Origin: Rhodococcus sp. RD6.2
GTDB lineage: Bacteria > Actinomycetota > Actinomycetes > Mycobacteriales > Mycobacteriaceae
Direction: 5' to 3'
Assembly: GCF_001040705.1 (NCBI RefSeq)
Contig: NZ_CVQP01000005.1
Coordinates: 269,884-333,883 of the forward strand
Length of the DNA: 64,000 nucleotides
Shown: positions 49,817 to 59,466 of the stretch, piece by piece
Numbering within the stretch: the stretch's first letter is position 1
How the letters are laid out: each line of letters opens with the position of its first letter
Notes under the pieces: generated by a model
Told to the model about the DNA's origin: nothing
Database searches by the model: none
Seen by the model: the letters and a program-made list of their open reading frames with translations, nothing else
Program-made: the position numbers and the translations under genes

Positions 49817-52033
49817 TCATCGCCGAACCAGTTCGAGTGCAGCCTGCTCGATCTCGCGTTCCGACAGCAGCACGAGCCGGGCCGCGTCACCGAGCGGAAC
49901 GAAACTGTCGGCGCTCGACACACGTGCGATCGCCCCGGTGAACCCGGCATCGACGAGGGCGGTGAGCACACCCTCCGACACCCCGCCCGATGCCCGCGTC
50001 TCGTCGGCGACGAGAACCCGGCCGGTCGCGTTCGCCTCGCGCAGCACGTCGCCCGTCGGGAGCGGAACCAGCCACCGCAGATCGACGACGCGGACACCGA
50101 TTCCCCTGTCCCGCAGCCGTCGTGCCACCCGCAGGCTCAGGTACAGGCCGTTCCCGAACGTGACGACGGTCAGGTCGGTGCCGTCACCGTAGGTGCGCGC
50201 CGCACCGATCGGGACGTGGTCGGCGGCAGTGGGATACGAGACGAGCCACCCGCCGTCACCGGGGTCGTGCAGATCGCGGGTGTGGTAGCGGGCGATCGGT
50301 TCCAGGAACACGCACACCGCGCCCGACGTGCGGGCGGCCGCGGCACAGGTCTGCAGCATCGCGGCCGCGTCGTCGGGGCGGGACGGCGACGCGACCACGA
50401 TCCCCGGAACGTCGCGCAGTACCGCCACGGCGTCGTCGTTGTGGAAGTGGCCACCGAACCCCTCCTGGTAGCCGTAGCCGGCAACCCGCACGATCATCGG
50501 ATTTCGGTACTGCCCGGCCGAGAAGAAGCCCAATGTCGCTGCCTCGCCGCGTATCTGATCCTCCGCGTTGTGCAGGTAGGCAAGGTACTGGATCTCCGCG
50601 ATCGGCAGGAGACCCGACAGCCCTGCACCGGCAGCCAATCCGAGGATCGACTGCTCGTCGAGGAGGGTGTCGAACACCCGGGCCGCACCGAACCGCTCGG
50701 CGAGGCCGCGCGTGACACCGTAGACGCCGCCCTTGCGTCCGACGTCCTCGCCGAACAGCAGCGCACCGCGGTCGGCGGCCAGGATGTCCCCGAGAGCCCG
50801 ATTGACGGCGCGAGCGAGCGTCACCCTATCCACCGATTCGGTTGTCGCCACCGATGATTCACGTAGGTGCCGCACGTGCCCGGCCACCACCGCGGGCGCC
50901 GCCGGAGCGAGGGGAGCCATCACCTCGGCGCGAGTGCGGAGCGGCGCCGCGCCAACCACCTCCCGCGCGACGGCATCGACCCGCTCGTGGACCTGCCGGT
51001 AGCGGTCGAGGACGGCGTCGGGTGTCAGGACGCCCGATTCCACCAGCACGCGTGCCGTCCCCACCAGCGGATCACGATCCAGGTCGGCGGCGATGTCGGC
51101 GGGTGTCCGGTACGCGGCTTCGACGTCGGAGCCCGCGTGCCCCAGCAACCGCACCGTCCTCAGGTGCAGAAAGGCCGGAGCGCGGTGGGTGCGCACCCAC
51201 CGCGCGGCACGGTCCGCGGCGTCGACGGCGTCGACGACGTCGCACCCGTCCGCGGCGAAGTACTCCAAGCCGACGCGGGCGCCGTACGCGGCGGAGATCC
51301 ACCCGGGCGCGGTGGGCACACTGATGCCGAGGCCGTTGTCCTCACAAACCAGCAGCAACGCCAGGGGTAGCCCGCGGTACGCGAGGTTGGTGGCGGTGTT
51401 GATCGCACCGACCGCGGTGGAGTGGTTCGCGGAGGCGTCACCGAAGCTGCAGACGGTGACCGCGTCGAGTGGCCACTCGCAGTCGACATCGAGTCGGGCA
51501 GCCCGCTCGATCGCGAACGCCACCCCCACGGCCCGCGGCAGATGCGACGCGATCGTGGACGTCTGCGGAATGATCGCGAGGTCGTGACGTCCGAACACCT
51601 TGTGCCTGCCCCCGGACGTCGGGTCCTGCGCGGCGGCCACCACGCCGAGCAGGACGTCCCGGACCGGATCGCGGCCGCCAACCTGCCTGGCCCTCTCCAC
51701 GAAGAAGGCACCCGAACGGTAGTGCAGCAGAGCGGGATCCGTCGGACGCAGTGCACCCGCCACCGCGGCGTTGCCTTCGTGTCCTGCCGAGCCGATCGTG
51801 TAGTAGCCGTGCCCGGACGCGCGCAACCGCCGGGCGGCGAGGTCGAGGTGCCTGCTAGTCAGCTGGGCGTCGAACAGGTCCAGGCAACGCTGGGCCGACA
51901 ATCCCGAACCACGACGGACGAACCCGGTCGGCACGTCGGCCGCCGCCACCATCGATGCGGTGGCGGCGACGAAACGGGCCCCGACGGGATCGTCGTCGGG
52001 TGTCAGCCCTGGGTGACCGCCGGATCCATCCAC
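49817..52033 (-). CDS. Fused 2-oxo acid dehydrogenase E1 (alpha + beta)
   Basis: A 738-residue TPP-dependent enzyme in which the alpha and beta subunits of a 2-oxoacid dehydrogenase E1 are joined in one chain. The alpha part (about 50-370) has the TPP motif SFGDASANHSTAVGAINTATNLAY and GHAGSDVEAAYRT. The beta part (about 400-738) has LFGEDVGRKGGVYGVTRGL, QIRGEAA and RVADETRASGG-like segments. The most likely substrate is a branched-chain or similar 2-oxo acid, but no E2/E3 genes are in sight. The GTG at 52033 has GGGAGG upstream and overlaps the end of the VOC gene by 31 nt. Confidence 0.8.
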   Translation of the reverse strand: MDGSGGHPGLTPDDDPVGARFVAATASMVAAADVPTGFVRRGSGLSAQRCLDLFDAQLTSRHLDLAARRLRASGHGYYTIGSAGHEGNAAVAGALRPTDPALLHYRSGAFFVERARQVGGRDPVRDVLLGVVAAAQDPTSGGRHKVFGRHDLAIIPQTSTIASHLPRAVGVAFAIERAARLDVDCEWPLDAVTVCSFGDASANHSTAVGAINTATNLAYRGLPLALLLVCEDNGLGISVPTAPGWISAAYGARVGLEYFAADGCDVVDAVDAADRAARWVRTHRAPAFLHLRTVRLLGHAGSDVEAAYRTPADIAADLDRDPLVGTARVLVESGVLTPDAVLDRYRQVHERVDAVAREVVGAAPLRTRAEVMAPLAPAAPAVVAGHVRHLRESSVATTESVDRVTLARAVNRALGDILAADRGALLFGEDVGRKGGVYGVTRGLAERFGAARVFDTLLDEQSILGLAAGAGLSGLLPIAEIQYLAYLHNAEDQIRGEAATLGFFSAGQYRNPMIVRVAGYGYQEGFGGHFHNDDAVAVLRDVPGIVVASPSRPDDAAAMLQTCAAAARTSGAVCVFLEPIARYHTRDLHDPGDGGWLVSYPTAADHVPIGAARTYGDGTDLTVVTFGNGLYLSLRVARRLRDRGIGVRVVDLRWLVPLPTGDVLREANATGRVLVADETRASGGVSEGVLTALVDAGFTGAIARVSSADSFVPLGDAARLVLLSEREIEQAALELVRR

Positions 52034-52407
52034 ATGACCTCCCAGACGTGACCGTCCAGGTCACGGAACGCGCGGCCGTACATGAATCCCTGGTCCTGCG
52101 GCTCCATCCACGCGCTGCCACCTGCGGCGATCGCGGTGTCGACGAGGCTGTCGACCTCGTCGCGGCTCTCCGCGGACACGCACAGCAGCACTTCGCGGGC
52201 CTTGCTGGTGTCGCAGATGTCGCCGGCGATGAAGTCCTTGAACTTGGCCGTTTCCAGCAGCATCACCATGGTGTGTTCGTTGATCACCATGCAGGCGGTC
52301 TGGGCGTCACAGAACTGATCGTTGAACTCGAAGCCGAGTCCGTCGAAGAACTTCCGGGTGGCGGTGACGTCACTGACCGGAAGGTTGGGGAACATCATTC
52401 GGGACAT
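52003..52407 (-). CDS. VOC-family (glyoxalase/bleomycin-resistance-like) protein
   Basis: A 134-residue single VOC domain of the PhnB-like type. MMFPNLPVSDVTATRKFFDGLGFEFND, MVINEHTMVMLLE and the C-terminal DQGFMYGRAFRDLDGHVWEVMWMDP are typical. The ATG at 52407 has GGAG eight bases upstream. It overlaps the fused E1 gene by 31 nt, which suggests translational coupling, though the relation is not evident. No specific substrate can be read. Confidence 0.8.
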   Translation of the reverse strand: MSRMMFPNLPVSDVTATRKFFDGLGFEFNDQFCDAQTACMVINEHTMVMLLETAKFKDFIAGDICDTSKAREVLLCVSAESRDEVDSLVDTAIAAGGSAWMEPQDQGFMYGRAFRDLDGHVWEVMWMDPAVTQG

Positions 52408-52519
52408 CGTGGGCTCCGTTTCCGTGCGTACGACTGCATTCATCCTCAGCGTGAGGCTGTCGGATGTACAGACCGACACGATCACGAAAACTCATCGGAG
52501 CCCACGATCCGCCCGGCGA

Positions 52520-53323
52520 TCAGCCGATCGGCAACGGCTTCGGCCAGTCCTTGCCACGGAACGTCGCGTCGATACCGCCGTCGACGAACACCACGGAACC
52601 GACCATGTAGGTGGACTCCGGGCCGAGAAGGAACGCGACCAGTGCGGCCACCTCCTCCGGTGTTCCGCCGCGGCCCGCGGGGACCACGCCGACGAAGCCC
52701 TTCATCGCCTCGCCAACCAGCGGATCCTCACGGCCCACAATCGTCATCGGGGTCTCGATGATTCCCGGCGCCACGGCGTTGAGGCGGATTCCGTCCTTGA
52801 TGTACTCGGCGGACCGGGTCCGCGCGTACCAGGCCAGCGCCGCCTTCGTCGCCGGATATGCCTGGACCGATGCGATGTCACCGAATGCCGCCGCGAGTTC
52901 GGTCGCCTTCTGCTCGTCGCCTTCGAGGCACGCCTCCGCCACCTCCACGGGCCAACCGGGCTGAGCGGTGGTGGAGTTGGAGCTGACCAGCACCACCGCC
53001 GGTCTGGTCCCGGCGGTCAGCAGCGGACGCAGTCCCTCGAGCAATTCGACGGCGCCGAAGTAGTTGACCGCCACCATGTCCGCCACGGAACGGCCCGCCG
53101 CAGGCGCGAGGCCGGCGAACGGCACGAACCCGTCGATCGAGTCGCCCGCGAGCGCGGTGATCCGCTCGATCGCCTCGGCGCGGCCCGCGGCCGTACGCAG
53201 GTCGACGGTGACGTCCGCCGCCTGGACGTCGACGCCGATCACCCGATGCCCGTCGGACTCGAGGCGTGCCTTGGTCGCAGCACCGATCCCCGATGCGGAC
53301 CCCGTCAGAACGTAGGTACCCAA
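52520..53323 (-). CDS. SDR resembling 3alpha-hydroxysteroid dehydrogenase
   Basis: A 267-residue SDR. TYVLTGSASGIGAATKARLESDGHRVIGVDVQAADVTVDL closely follows the Comamonas 3alpha-HSD/carbonyl reductase pattern, as does VNYFGAVELLEGLRPLL and the C-terminal VVFVDGGIDATFR. The catalytic Tyr/Lys lie in AYPATKAAL and the Ser in VLVSSNST. The TTG at 53323, four bases after GGGAAG, is the best start; upstream codons are not SDR-like. It suggests a steroid link away from the cluster at 1-8940. A generic alcohol dehydrogenase is also possible. Confidence 0.78.
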   Translation of the reverse strand: MGTYVLTGSASGIGAATKARLESDGHRVIGVDVQAADVTVDLRTAAGRAEAIERITALAGDSIDGFVPFAGLAPAAGRSVADMVAVNYFGAVELLEGLRPLLTAGTRPAVVLVSSNSTTAQPGWPVEVAEACLEGDEQKATELAAAFGDIASVQAYPATKAALAWYARTRSAEYIKDGIRLNAVAPGIIETPMTIVGREDPLVGEAMKGFVGVVPAGRGGTPEEVAALVAFLLGPESTYMVGSVVFVDGGIDATFRGKDWPKPLPIG

Positions 53324-53442
53324 TTGACTTCCCTTCGCGACACCAGCCGTCGCGCCGGCATGCGCGGCGGTCACCCGGTCACGGTAGGTGCGTCGACACC
53401 GTCCGTCCGAGAAACCGTCCCATTCACCGGGCTATCGCCCGA

Positions 53443-53910
53443 TCAGACTCGCTGGAACCGCGCGGTCAGATGATGCGTCAGCGGCGTCTCCGCGTGCGCC
53501 ATCCACAGGTCGTAGCTCAGTGCGCCCTCTGCGACGACGAAACGCCTGCGCACCTCGTGGACGGGCTTCGCGTCGGGCGAGCGCGACAGCGACAGCGGCG
53601 TCAGGTCGAGCACGCCGTCGACGACGTCGCCGCGCTGGATCTCGACGAACCCGGTCGGCTGGCTCACCAACAGTTCCACCGCGCCGCCGCTGCGCCGCAG
53701 GTAGCCGTTCTCGGTGTGCATCGGCCGCTCCCGCCCCGGCGACCAGGTACGGGACCGGTACGCGAGGAACGGCTTGCCGGGCATCACCGTGAAGTCGATC
53801 TCCTCCTCGTAGGAGAAGTCGGCGATCGTCGGGTAGTGCCCCGTACCCGTGCCGGTCCAGGTGCCTGCGAACACCTTCAGTTCACCGAGCAGATCGTCCG
53901 TCGCGTCCAT
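53443..53910 (-). CDS. Nitrobindin-like beta-barrel (heme-binding) protein
   Basis: A 155-residue fatty-acid-binding-protein-like beta-barrel of the nitrobindin family (DUF1794). FAGTWTGTGTGHYPTIADFSYEEEIDF is the hallmark beginning, and HHLTARFQRV at the end carries the His expected to bind heme. These proteins detoxify peroxynitrite or bind NO. The ATG at 53910 has GAGAGGTG upstream. It is transcribed away from the CoA-transferase gene, from which it is separated by 187 bases. Confidence 0.82.
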   Translation of the reverse strand: MDATDDLLGELKVFAGTWTGTGTGHYPTIADFSYEEEIDFTVMPGKPFLAYRSRTWSPGRERPMHTENGYLRRSGGAVELLVSQPTGFVEIQRGDVVDGVLDLTPLSLSRSPDAKPVHEVRRRFVVAEGALSYDLWMAHAETPLTHHLTARFQRV

Positions 53911-54097
53911 CCCGCACCTCTCGTCGCGTCGGGTCGGTTCGCCCGCTCTTGGCATTGTTCCCGAGCGTGGGCGGACGAGCCACCTACGATCAGACGTGAG
54001 ACTGGCAGGGCAACGGGACGGGCCACCGACCAGGCACCACGGGTCCACCGATAACATTACCTTCACTAAAGAGATGGACGCGAAGGAACGAACAGCC

Positions 54098-55609
54098 GTG
54101 AGCAGGATCAAGAGCACCGCCCTCGCCGCCAAGGTGACCTCGGCCACTGACGCCGCGGCGGTGATCCGGCCCGGCGACACCGTCGCCATCAGCGGGTTCG
54201 CGTCCGCAGGGACACCGAAGGCCGTCATCCCCGCCCTCGCGGAGCGCATCCACGAGGTCCGCGGCCAGGGGGCGAACTTCACGATCAACCTGCTCACCGG
54301 CGCTTCGGTGTCGTCGGAAACGGAACGCGCACTCGCGGAGGTCGACGGCATCGCACTCCGGATGCCGTACCAGTCCGAGCCGACCGCACGCCGCAAGATC
54401 AACGAAGGCCGGATGGACTACGTCGACATCCACCTCTCGCACGTCGCACAGCAGGTCTGGGAGGGCTACTACGGCAACGTCGACGTCGCGATCGTCGAGG
54501 TTGCGGGGATCACCGAGACCGGCGACCTCATCCCGGCCGCCTCGATCGGCAACAACAAGACGTGGCTCGACGTTGCCGACCGGATCATCCTCGAGGTCAA
54601 CTCGTGGGTTCCGTCGGCGATGGAGGGCATGCACGATGTCTACTACGGCACCGCGCTGCCTCCGAATCGCACGCCCCTGAACATCACCCACGTTGCGGAC
54701 CGAATCGGTCAGCCCACGTTCCGGGTTGACCCGGCGAAGGTTGTCGCGGTGGTCGAGACGAACGTCGCCGACAGCGCCAGCACACTCACCGACCCAGACG
54801 ACGTCAGCCTCGCGATCGCCGGGCACGTCCTCGACTTCTTCGAGCACGAGGTGAAGGCGGGTCGACTGCCCGCCGACACCCTCCTTCCTCTGCAGGCGGG
54901 AATCGGCAACGTCGCGAACGCCGTCCTCGGTGGCCTCGACCGCGGCGGCTACCGGAACATGACCTGCTATTCGGAGGTCATCCAGGACTCGATGCTCCGG
55001 CTGATCAAGGACGGTGCGGTGGCGCACGCGTCCGCGACGTCGCTGGCCCTGTCGGAAAAGGGCCTGGCAGAGCTCACCGACAACATCGACTTCTACCGCA
55101 AACACATCACGCTGCGACCGCAGGAGATCAGCAACCATCCCGAAGTGGTCCGCAGGCTGGGGATCATCGCGATGAACGGGATGCTCGAGGCCGACATCTA
55201 CGGCAACGTGAACTCGACCCACGTGATGGGAACCAAGATCATGAATGGCATCGGCGGGTCGGGCGACTTCGCCCGCAACGGCTACCTGTCGTTGTTTCTC
55301 AGCCCGTCGACCGCGAAGGGCGGCGCGATCTCGTCGATCGTTCCGATGGTGCCGCACGTCGACCACACCGAACACGATGTGCAGGTGCTCGTCACCGAGC
55401 AGGGGCTGGCGGACCTGCGTGGCCTCTCGCCGCGGAAGCGGTCCAGAGTGATCGTGGATCGCTGCGCCCACCCCGACTACCGGGCACTGCTGCACGACTA
55501 TCTGTCGCGCGCCGAAGCGCATCCCGGCGCCGGCCACACCCCCCACCTGCTCGGCGAGGGATTCTCGTTCCACGAGCGTTTCAACGCGACAGGCTCGATG
55601 CTGCCGTAG
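54098..55609 (+). CDS. Acetyl-CoA hydrolase / succinyl-CoA:acetate CoA-transferase (Cat1-like)
   Basis: A 503-residue class I CoA-transferase. GDTVAISGFASAGTPKAVIPALAE, AGIGNVANAVLGGL and YSEVIQD (with the catalytic Glu) are visible, then GNVNSTHVMGTKIMNGIGGSGDFARN and LVTEQGLADLRGLSPRKRSR. Length and order fit Cat1/ActA enzymes, which transfer CoA between succinyl-CoA and acetate or propionate. GTG 54098 with AAGGAAC upstream is preferred over ATG at 54074. It seems to be a single-gene unit. Confidence 0.88.
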   Translation: MSRIKSTALAAKVTSATDAAAVIRPGDTVAISGFASAGTPKAVIPALAERIHEVRGQGANFTINLLTGASVSSETERALAEVDGIALRMPYQSEPTARRKINEGRMDYVDIHLSHVAQQVWEGYYGNVDVAIVEVAGITETGDLIPAASIGNNKTWLDVADRIILEVNSWVPSAMEGMHDVYYGTALPPNRTPLNITHVADRIGQPTFRVDPAKVVAVVETNVADSASTLTDPDDVSLAIAGHVLDFFEHEVKAGRLPADTLLPLQAGIGNVANAVLGGLDRGGYRNMTCYSEVIQDSMLRLIKDGAVAHASATSLALSEKGLAELTDNIDFYRKHITLRPQEISNHPEVVRRLGIIAMNGMLEADIYGNVNSTHVMGTKIMNGIGGSGDFARNGYLSLFLSPSTAKGGAISSIVPMVPHVDHTEHDVQVLVTEQGLADLRGLSPRKRSRVIVDRCAHPDYRALLHDYLSRAEAHPGAGHTPHLLGEGFSFHERFNATGSMLP

Positions 55610-55670
55610 TTCCCGCCCCGACGACGGGTGGGTGGCCTATGCTCCGGCCACCTGAGGAAAAGGGGCGCCG

Positions 55671-56591
55671 GTGGGTGAGTTCGATCCGGATCTGCGGTTG
55701 GCACGGTTCCTTCCGCGCACACTCGTCACGAAGCGGACCGCGGGGCCGATCCGGTGGTTGACGCAGTTGCCCACATCCCGGCCACCGGCGGGCGGCGAGA
55801 TCGTCCACGTGGACGCGAACGTCACGGTGCGTGTGTTCCGCCCCGCCGCACCGACGACGGCGCCCGTGGCGGGAGTGTTGTTCATCCACGGCGGTGGCTT
55901 CGTGATCGGCAGCGCCGCGATGGGCGATGCCCTGTGCCGTCGGATCTCGACCGAACTCGGTGTCGTCGCGGCGTCCGTCGAGTACCGGCTCGCGCCCGCC
56001 CATCCGTTCCCGACACCACTCGAGGACTGCTACCGCGGGTTGAGTTGGCTTGCCGCGCAACCGGATGTGGACGCCAACCGGATCGCGGTCATGGGTGAGA
56101 GCGCTGGCGGAAACTTGGCGGCCGCGGTGACGCTCTTGGCACGCGACCGCGGCAAGATCACGCCCGCGATGCAGTTGCTGTCGTATCCGATGCTCGACGA
56201 CCGGACCTGCGATCGCACCGACGTCGACCCGCGACGACTCCGGGTGTGGAGTCCGTCGAGCAATCGATTCGGGTGGCGCTCCTATCTCGGCGAGGCCTCG
56301 GGTGCGGTTCCGCCGCTGGCCGCGCCGGCCCGATACGAGGACCTGAGCGGGCTGCCGCCGACCTGGATCGGCGTCGGCAGCCACGACTTGTTCCACGACG
56401 AGGACGTCGCCTACGCGGCGCGGCTCACCGCGGCGGGTGTTCCGACGACGCTGCACGTCGTGCCGGGCGCCTACCACGGCTTCGACCTGGTCGAGACCCG
56501 TAGCGCAGTCTCTCGCGCCTACCGGCGTGAACAGCGGCGTGCACTCGCATCGACGCTCGGCGAGGGTGGCGACGTCTCCGACGCCGCCTGA
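55671..56591 (+). CDS. Alpha/beta-hydrolase esterase of the hormone-sensitive-lipase family
   Basis: A 306-residue esterase with the HSL signature HGGGFVIG, EYRLAPAHPFPTPLEDCYRGL, nucleophile GESAGGN, VGSHDLFHDED (acid) and GAYHGFDL (His). The GTG at 55671 is preceded by GAGGAAAAGG. Probably an intracellular short-acyl carboxylesterase. It ends about 60 bp before the iron box of the next operon and appears independent of it. Confidence 0.85.
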   Translation: MGEFDPDLRLARFLPRTLVTKRTAGPIRWLTQLPTSRPPAGGEIVHVDANVTVRVFRPAAPTTAPVAGVLFIHGGGFVIGSAAMGDALCRRISTELGVVAASVEYRLAPAHPFPTPLEDCYRGLSWLAAQPDVDANRIAVMGESAGGNLAAAVTLLARDRGKITPAMQLLSYPMLDDRTCDRTDVDPRRLRVWSPSSNRFGWRSYLGEASGAVPPLAAPARYEDLSGLPPTWIGVGSHDLFHDEDVAYAARLTAAGVPTTLHVVPGAYHGFDLVETRSAVSRAYRREQRRALASTLGEGGDVSDAA

Positions 56592-56648
56592 GTCTCCGGT
56601 CGCCGCCGGTCGCGACGACCCGTGATCCCAGCCCCGACACCTGTGATG

Positions 56649-56667
56649 TTAGCTTAGCCTAACGATA
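56649..56667 (+). promoter_or_regulatory. IdeR/DtxR-type iron box
   Basis: TTAGCTTAGCCTAACGATA matches 14 of 19 bases of the IdeR consensus TTAGGTTAGGCTAACCTAA. It lies 65 bp before the Mtb12-like gene and probably represses it and the siderophore-binding gene when iron is plentiful. Confidence 0.72.
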
Positions 56668-56731
56668 GTTACCGCGGCGTAGAGGCGCGGTCGCCACAGG
56701 AAGACGAAGTACGCATGACTGGCACGACGCG

Positions 56732-57526
56732 ATGAGTGTTCACACGGGCTACGACGATCCCGGATTCGACGACCCGGACCGAGCGGACCCGCCCGCGCGA
56801 CGCGGCATCCACTGGCCGACGGTGCTCGTGTCCACGTGCGCAGCCGTCGTCGTCGGGGCCGCGATCCCCGGCCTCGTCCTGCTCGGCATGCACCTCGGCG
56901 ACGAGGAACAGCAGGTCGTGGTCACGATGGAGACCCCGCCCGGCCTGTCGGCCCGTGTCGCCGACAGCGGCGTCAGTGTGCTCGAACCGCAGACTGCCTC
57001 GGCAGCGCCGGCACCCGCGGCCCCTGCTCCGGCACCAGGCGCGGCCCCTGCTCCGGCAGCTGCCGCGGCACCGGCGCCAGCCGCTCCCGTCTCGGCGGCG
57101 CCTCCTGCGGCAGCTCCCGCGGCCGCGGCGCCCGCAGGACCGACCACACCCGAACTCTCCACTCTCAACGGTCTGCTGATGGAGGGCCTCGCCCCGGGCA
57201 CGAGCGACGCCGCCCTCGCCTCGGGACTCGAAGGCGGGTCGGCGGGCGTCCCCACCGTGCGTGGCGTCGGCAACGCGCTGAACCTCGCCTCCGGGGTCTA
57301 CAAGTGGAACCTCGAGGGTCCGGTGGCGGTGGACGGCGACGTCGCCCGCGCGCAGCTCACGACCTCACTCATGGGCGGTACCCCCGGCCGCGCCACGCTC
57401 AAGTGGTACTGGATCGACGGCCAGTGGAAGCTCAGCAACGACAGCCTCTGCTTCATGGCACACCGCGCCATGGTCAGCTGCACCGTGCCCGGCAACCCCG
57501 GTGGACCGAACGGGCACCCCGCGTGA
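56732..57526 (+). CDS. Membrane-anchored Mtb12-like protein with an Ala/Pro linker
   Basis: A 264-residue protein. An acidic cytoplasmic start precedes one membrane helix (about 28-53, VLVSTCAAVVVGAAIPGLVLLGM). A long Ala/Pro linker (about 88-138) leads to a C-terminal NTF2-like domain that resembles the Mtb12/CFP-2 antigen (MEGLAPGTSDAALASGLEGG, VRGVGNALNLASGVYKWNL, QWKLSNDSLCFMAHRAMVSC) with a disulfide-suited Cys pair. It lies behind an IdeR box and its stop overlaps the next start, so it is likely part of ferric-siderophore uptake. This role is not established for the family. Confidence 0.72.
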   Translation: MSVHTGYDDPGFDDPDRADPPARRGIHWPTVLVSTCAAVVVGAAIPGLVLLGMHLGDEEQQVVVTMETPPGLSARVADSGVSVLEPQTASAAPAPAAPAPAPGAAPAPAAAAAPAPAAPVSAAPPAAAPAAAAPAGPTTPELSTLNGLLMEGLAPGTSDAALASGLEGGSAGVPTVRGVGNALNLASGVYKWNLEGPVAVDGDVARAQLTTSLMGGTPGRATLKWYWIDGQWKLSNDSLCFMAHRAMVSCTVPGNPGGPNGHPA

Positions 57527-58587
57527 GGCGCGTTCTGGCCGTCGGATTCGCAGCGGTCGCGGCACTCGTCCTGACCGCGTGCGGCGGGGACTCACTCACC
57601 TCCGCGGACGGCGAAACCGTCACCGTCAGCGGCAAGTTCGGTGACGCACAGATTCCGGCGGGCGCCGACCGGGTGCTGCCACTGTCGCCGCAGGACGCGG
57701 ACATGGTCATCGCAACCGGTGTCGCGCCGATCGCCCTGCCGTCCGACGCCAACACCCTGGTCGCCACGGGCGGCACGGGCGTGTGGCCCTGGCAGGCGGA
57801 CGCACTGACCGAGATGGGCTACGAGGTGCTGCCGCCCGACCCCGGCGGCGGTATCGAGGCACTGACGTCGGTGGAGGACAAGGAGATTCCCACCCTGCTG
57901 TTCGAGGGCGACGCTCAGGGTTACCTGGAGCACATCGTCGCGCTGGAGCCCGACGTCATCGTCGCGACCGGCCAGTGGAATCTCAACGAGGAGATGTACC
58001 GCCAACTCTCGGCCGTCGCACCGATCGTGCATTTCGATCAGCAGGCCAACGTCGAACCGTGGCAGGACTCGACCCGCAAGATCGGAAAGGCCCTGGGCCG
58101 CGAATCCGAGGCGGAGAGCGCGATCGAGAACGCGGAAGCCGCAGTCGCGGAAGTCCGAAACGCGCACCCGGAATTCGAGGGCGTCCGTTTCAACGCGGTG
58201 ATCGGCGACCTAGCCGGCCAGTTGTACATCCTCTCCGGTGAGGACCGCGGCATCGGGATGGTCATGAAGGATCTCGGATTCCAGCTGTCCGACTGGGCCC
58301 GGACGGTGCCCACCGACGCGGACGGACGCGGGGTGGTGAGCTACGAACTCGTCGGAAACCTGGACACCGATGTGGCCGTGGTGATCTCCCCCGCCGGCGA
58401 CATCGACTACATGCGCGGCAGTCCTCAGTGGAGCACCATGCCGATGGTGCAGCGCGGCTCCATCGTGTCGATCGCGCGCAACGCGGGAGTGCCGAACGCA
58501 CTGGGCTTCCCGTCTCCGATCTCCCTGCCGTGGGGATCCGAGCGGATCGCGGACGCACTGTCAACGGCGGTGTCCCGGGTGCCCTGA
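57523..58587 (+). CDS. Ferric-siderophore-binding lipoprotein (ABC transporter substrate-binding)
   Basis: A 354-residue periplasmic-type solute-binding protein. The N-terminus has a lipobox LVLTACGG with Cys20. The body has the FecB/FhuD layout: ADRVLPLSPQDADMVIATG, LEPDVIVATGQWN, a long central helix (AESAIENAEAAVAEVR) and VQRGSIVSIARN. The GTG at 57523 overlaps the upstream stop (GTGA), so the two are coupled. Together with the IdeR box this is an iron-starvation operon. The permease and ATPase genes are not in the window. Confidence 0.85.
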   Translation: MRRVLAVGFAAVAALVLTACGGDSLTSADGETVTVSGKFGDAQIPAGADRVLPLSPQDADMVIATGVAPIALPSDANTLVATGGTGVWPWQADALTEMGYEVLPPDPGGGIEALTSVEDKEIPTLLFEGDAQGYLEHIVALEPDVIVATGQWNLNEEMYRQLSAVAPIVHFDQQANVEPWQDSTRKIGKALGRESEAESAIENAEAAVAEVRNAHPEFEGVRFNAVIGDLAGQLYILSGEDRGIGMVMKDLGFQLSDWARTVPTDADGRGVVSYELVGNLDTDVAVVISPAGDIDYMRGSPQWSTMPMVQRGSIVSIARNAGVPNALGFPSPISLPWGSERIADALSTAVSRVP

Positions 58588-58614
58588 CCCGAGAAAGCCG
58601 ACATGCGAACGCCG

Positions 58615-58646
58615 CGGCCGCCGCACCCTGCTGGGTGCGGCGGCCG
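58615..58646. terminator. Terminator between siderophore-binding and rpf genes
   Basis: A 14-bp perfect stem (CGGCCGCCGCACCC, 58615-58628, with 58633-58646) and 4-nt loop lies between the convergent stops at 58587 and 58695. TTCTGTG follows on the plus strand. Confidence 0.8.
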
Positions 58647-58694
58647 TGGCCGTTCTGTGTCAGGCGTCTGGATGGAACTCGATCAGGTTGCGGC

Positions 58695-59375
<681 letters not shown>

Positions 59376-59391
59376 TGTGAGCCAGATCACA
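59376..59391 (-). promoter_or_regulatory. CRP site upstream of rpf
   Basis: TGTGATCTGGCTCACA (minus strand) matches TGTGA-N6-TCACA perfectly. CRP control of rpfA is established in Mycobacterium tuberculosis. Confidence 0.7.
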
Positions 59392-59466
59392 TGCCTTGTG
59401 AGCGCCTTCTCACTCCGCCAGGCCCGAGTACGCAAGCACAAGGGGCCGGAACCCATCTCGGAAAGG

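Noticed and set aside
57000-57145. Repeated Ala/Pro codons resembling a short tandem repeat
   Set aside because: It is the low-complexity linker of the Mtb12-like protein, not a CRISPR or minisatellite.
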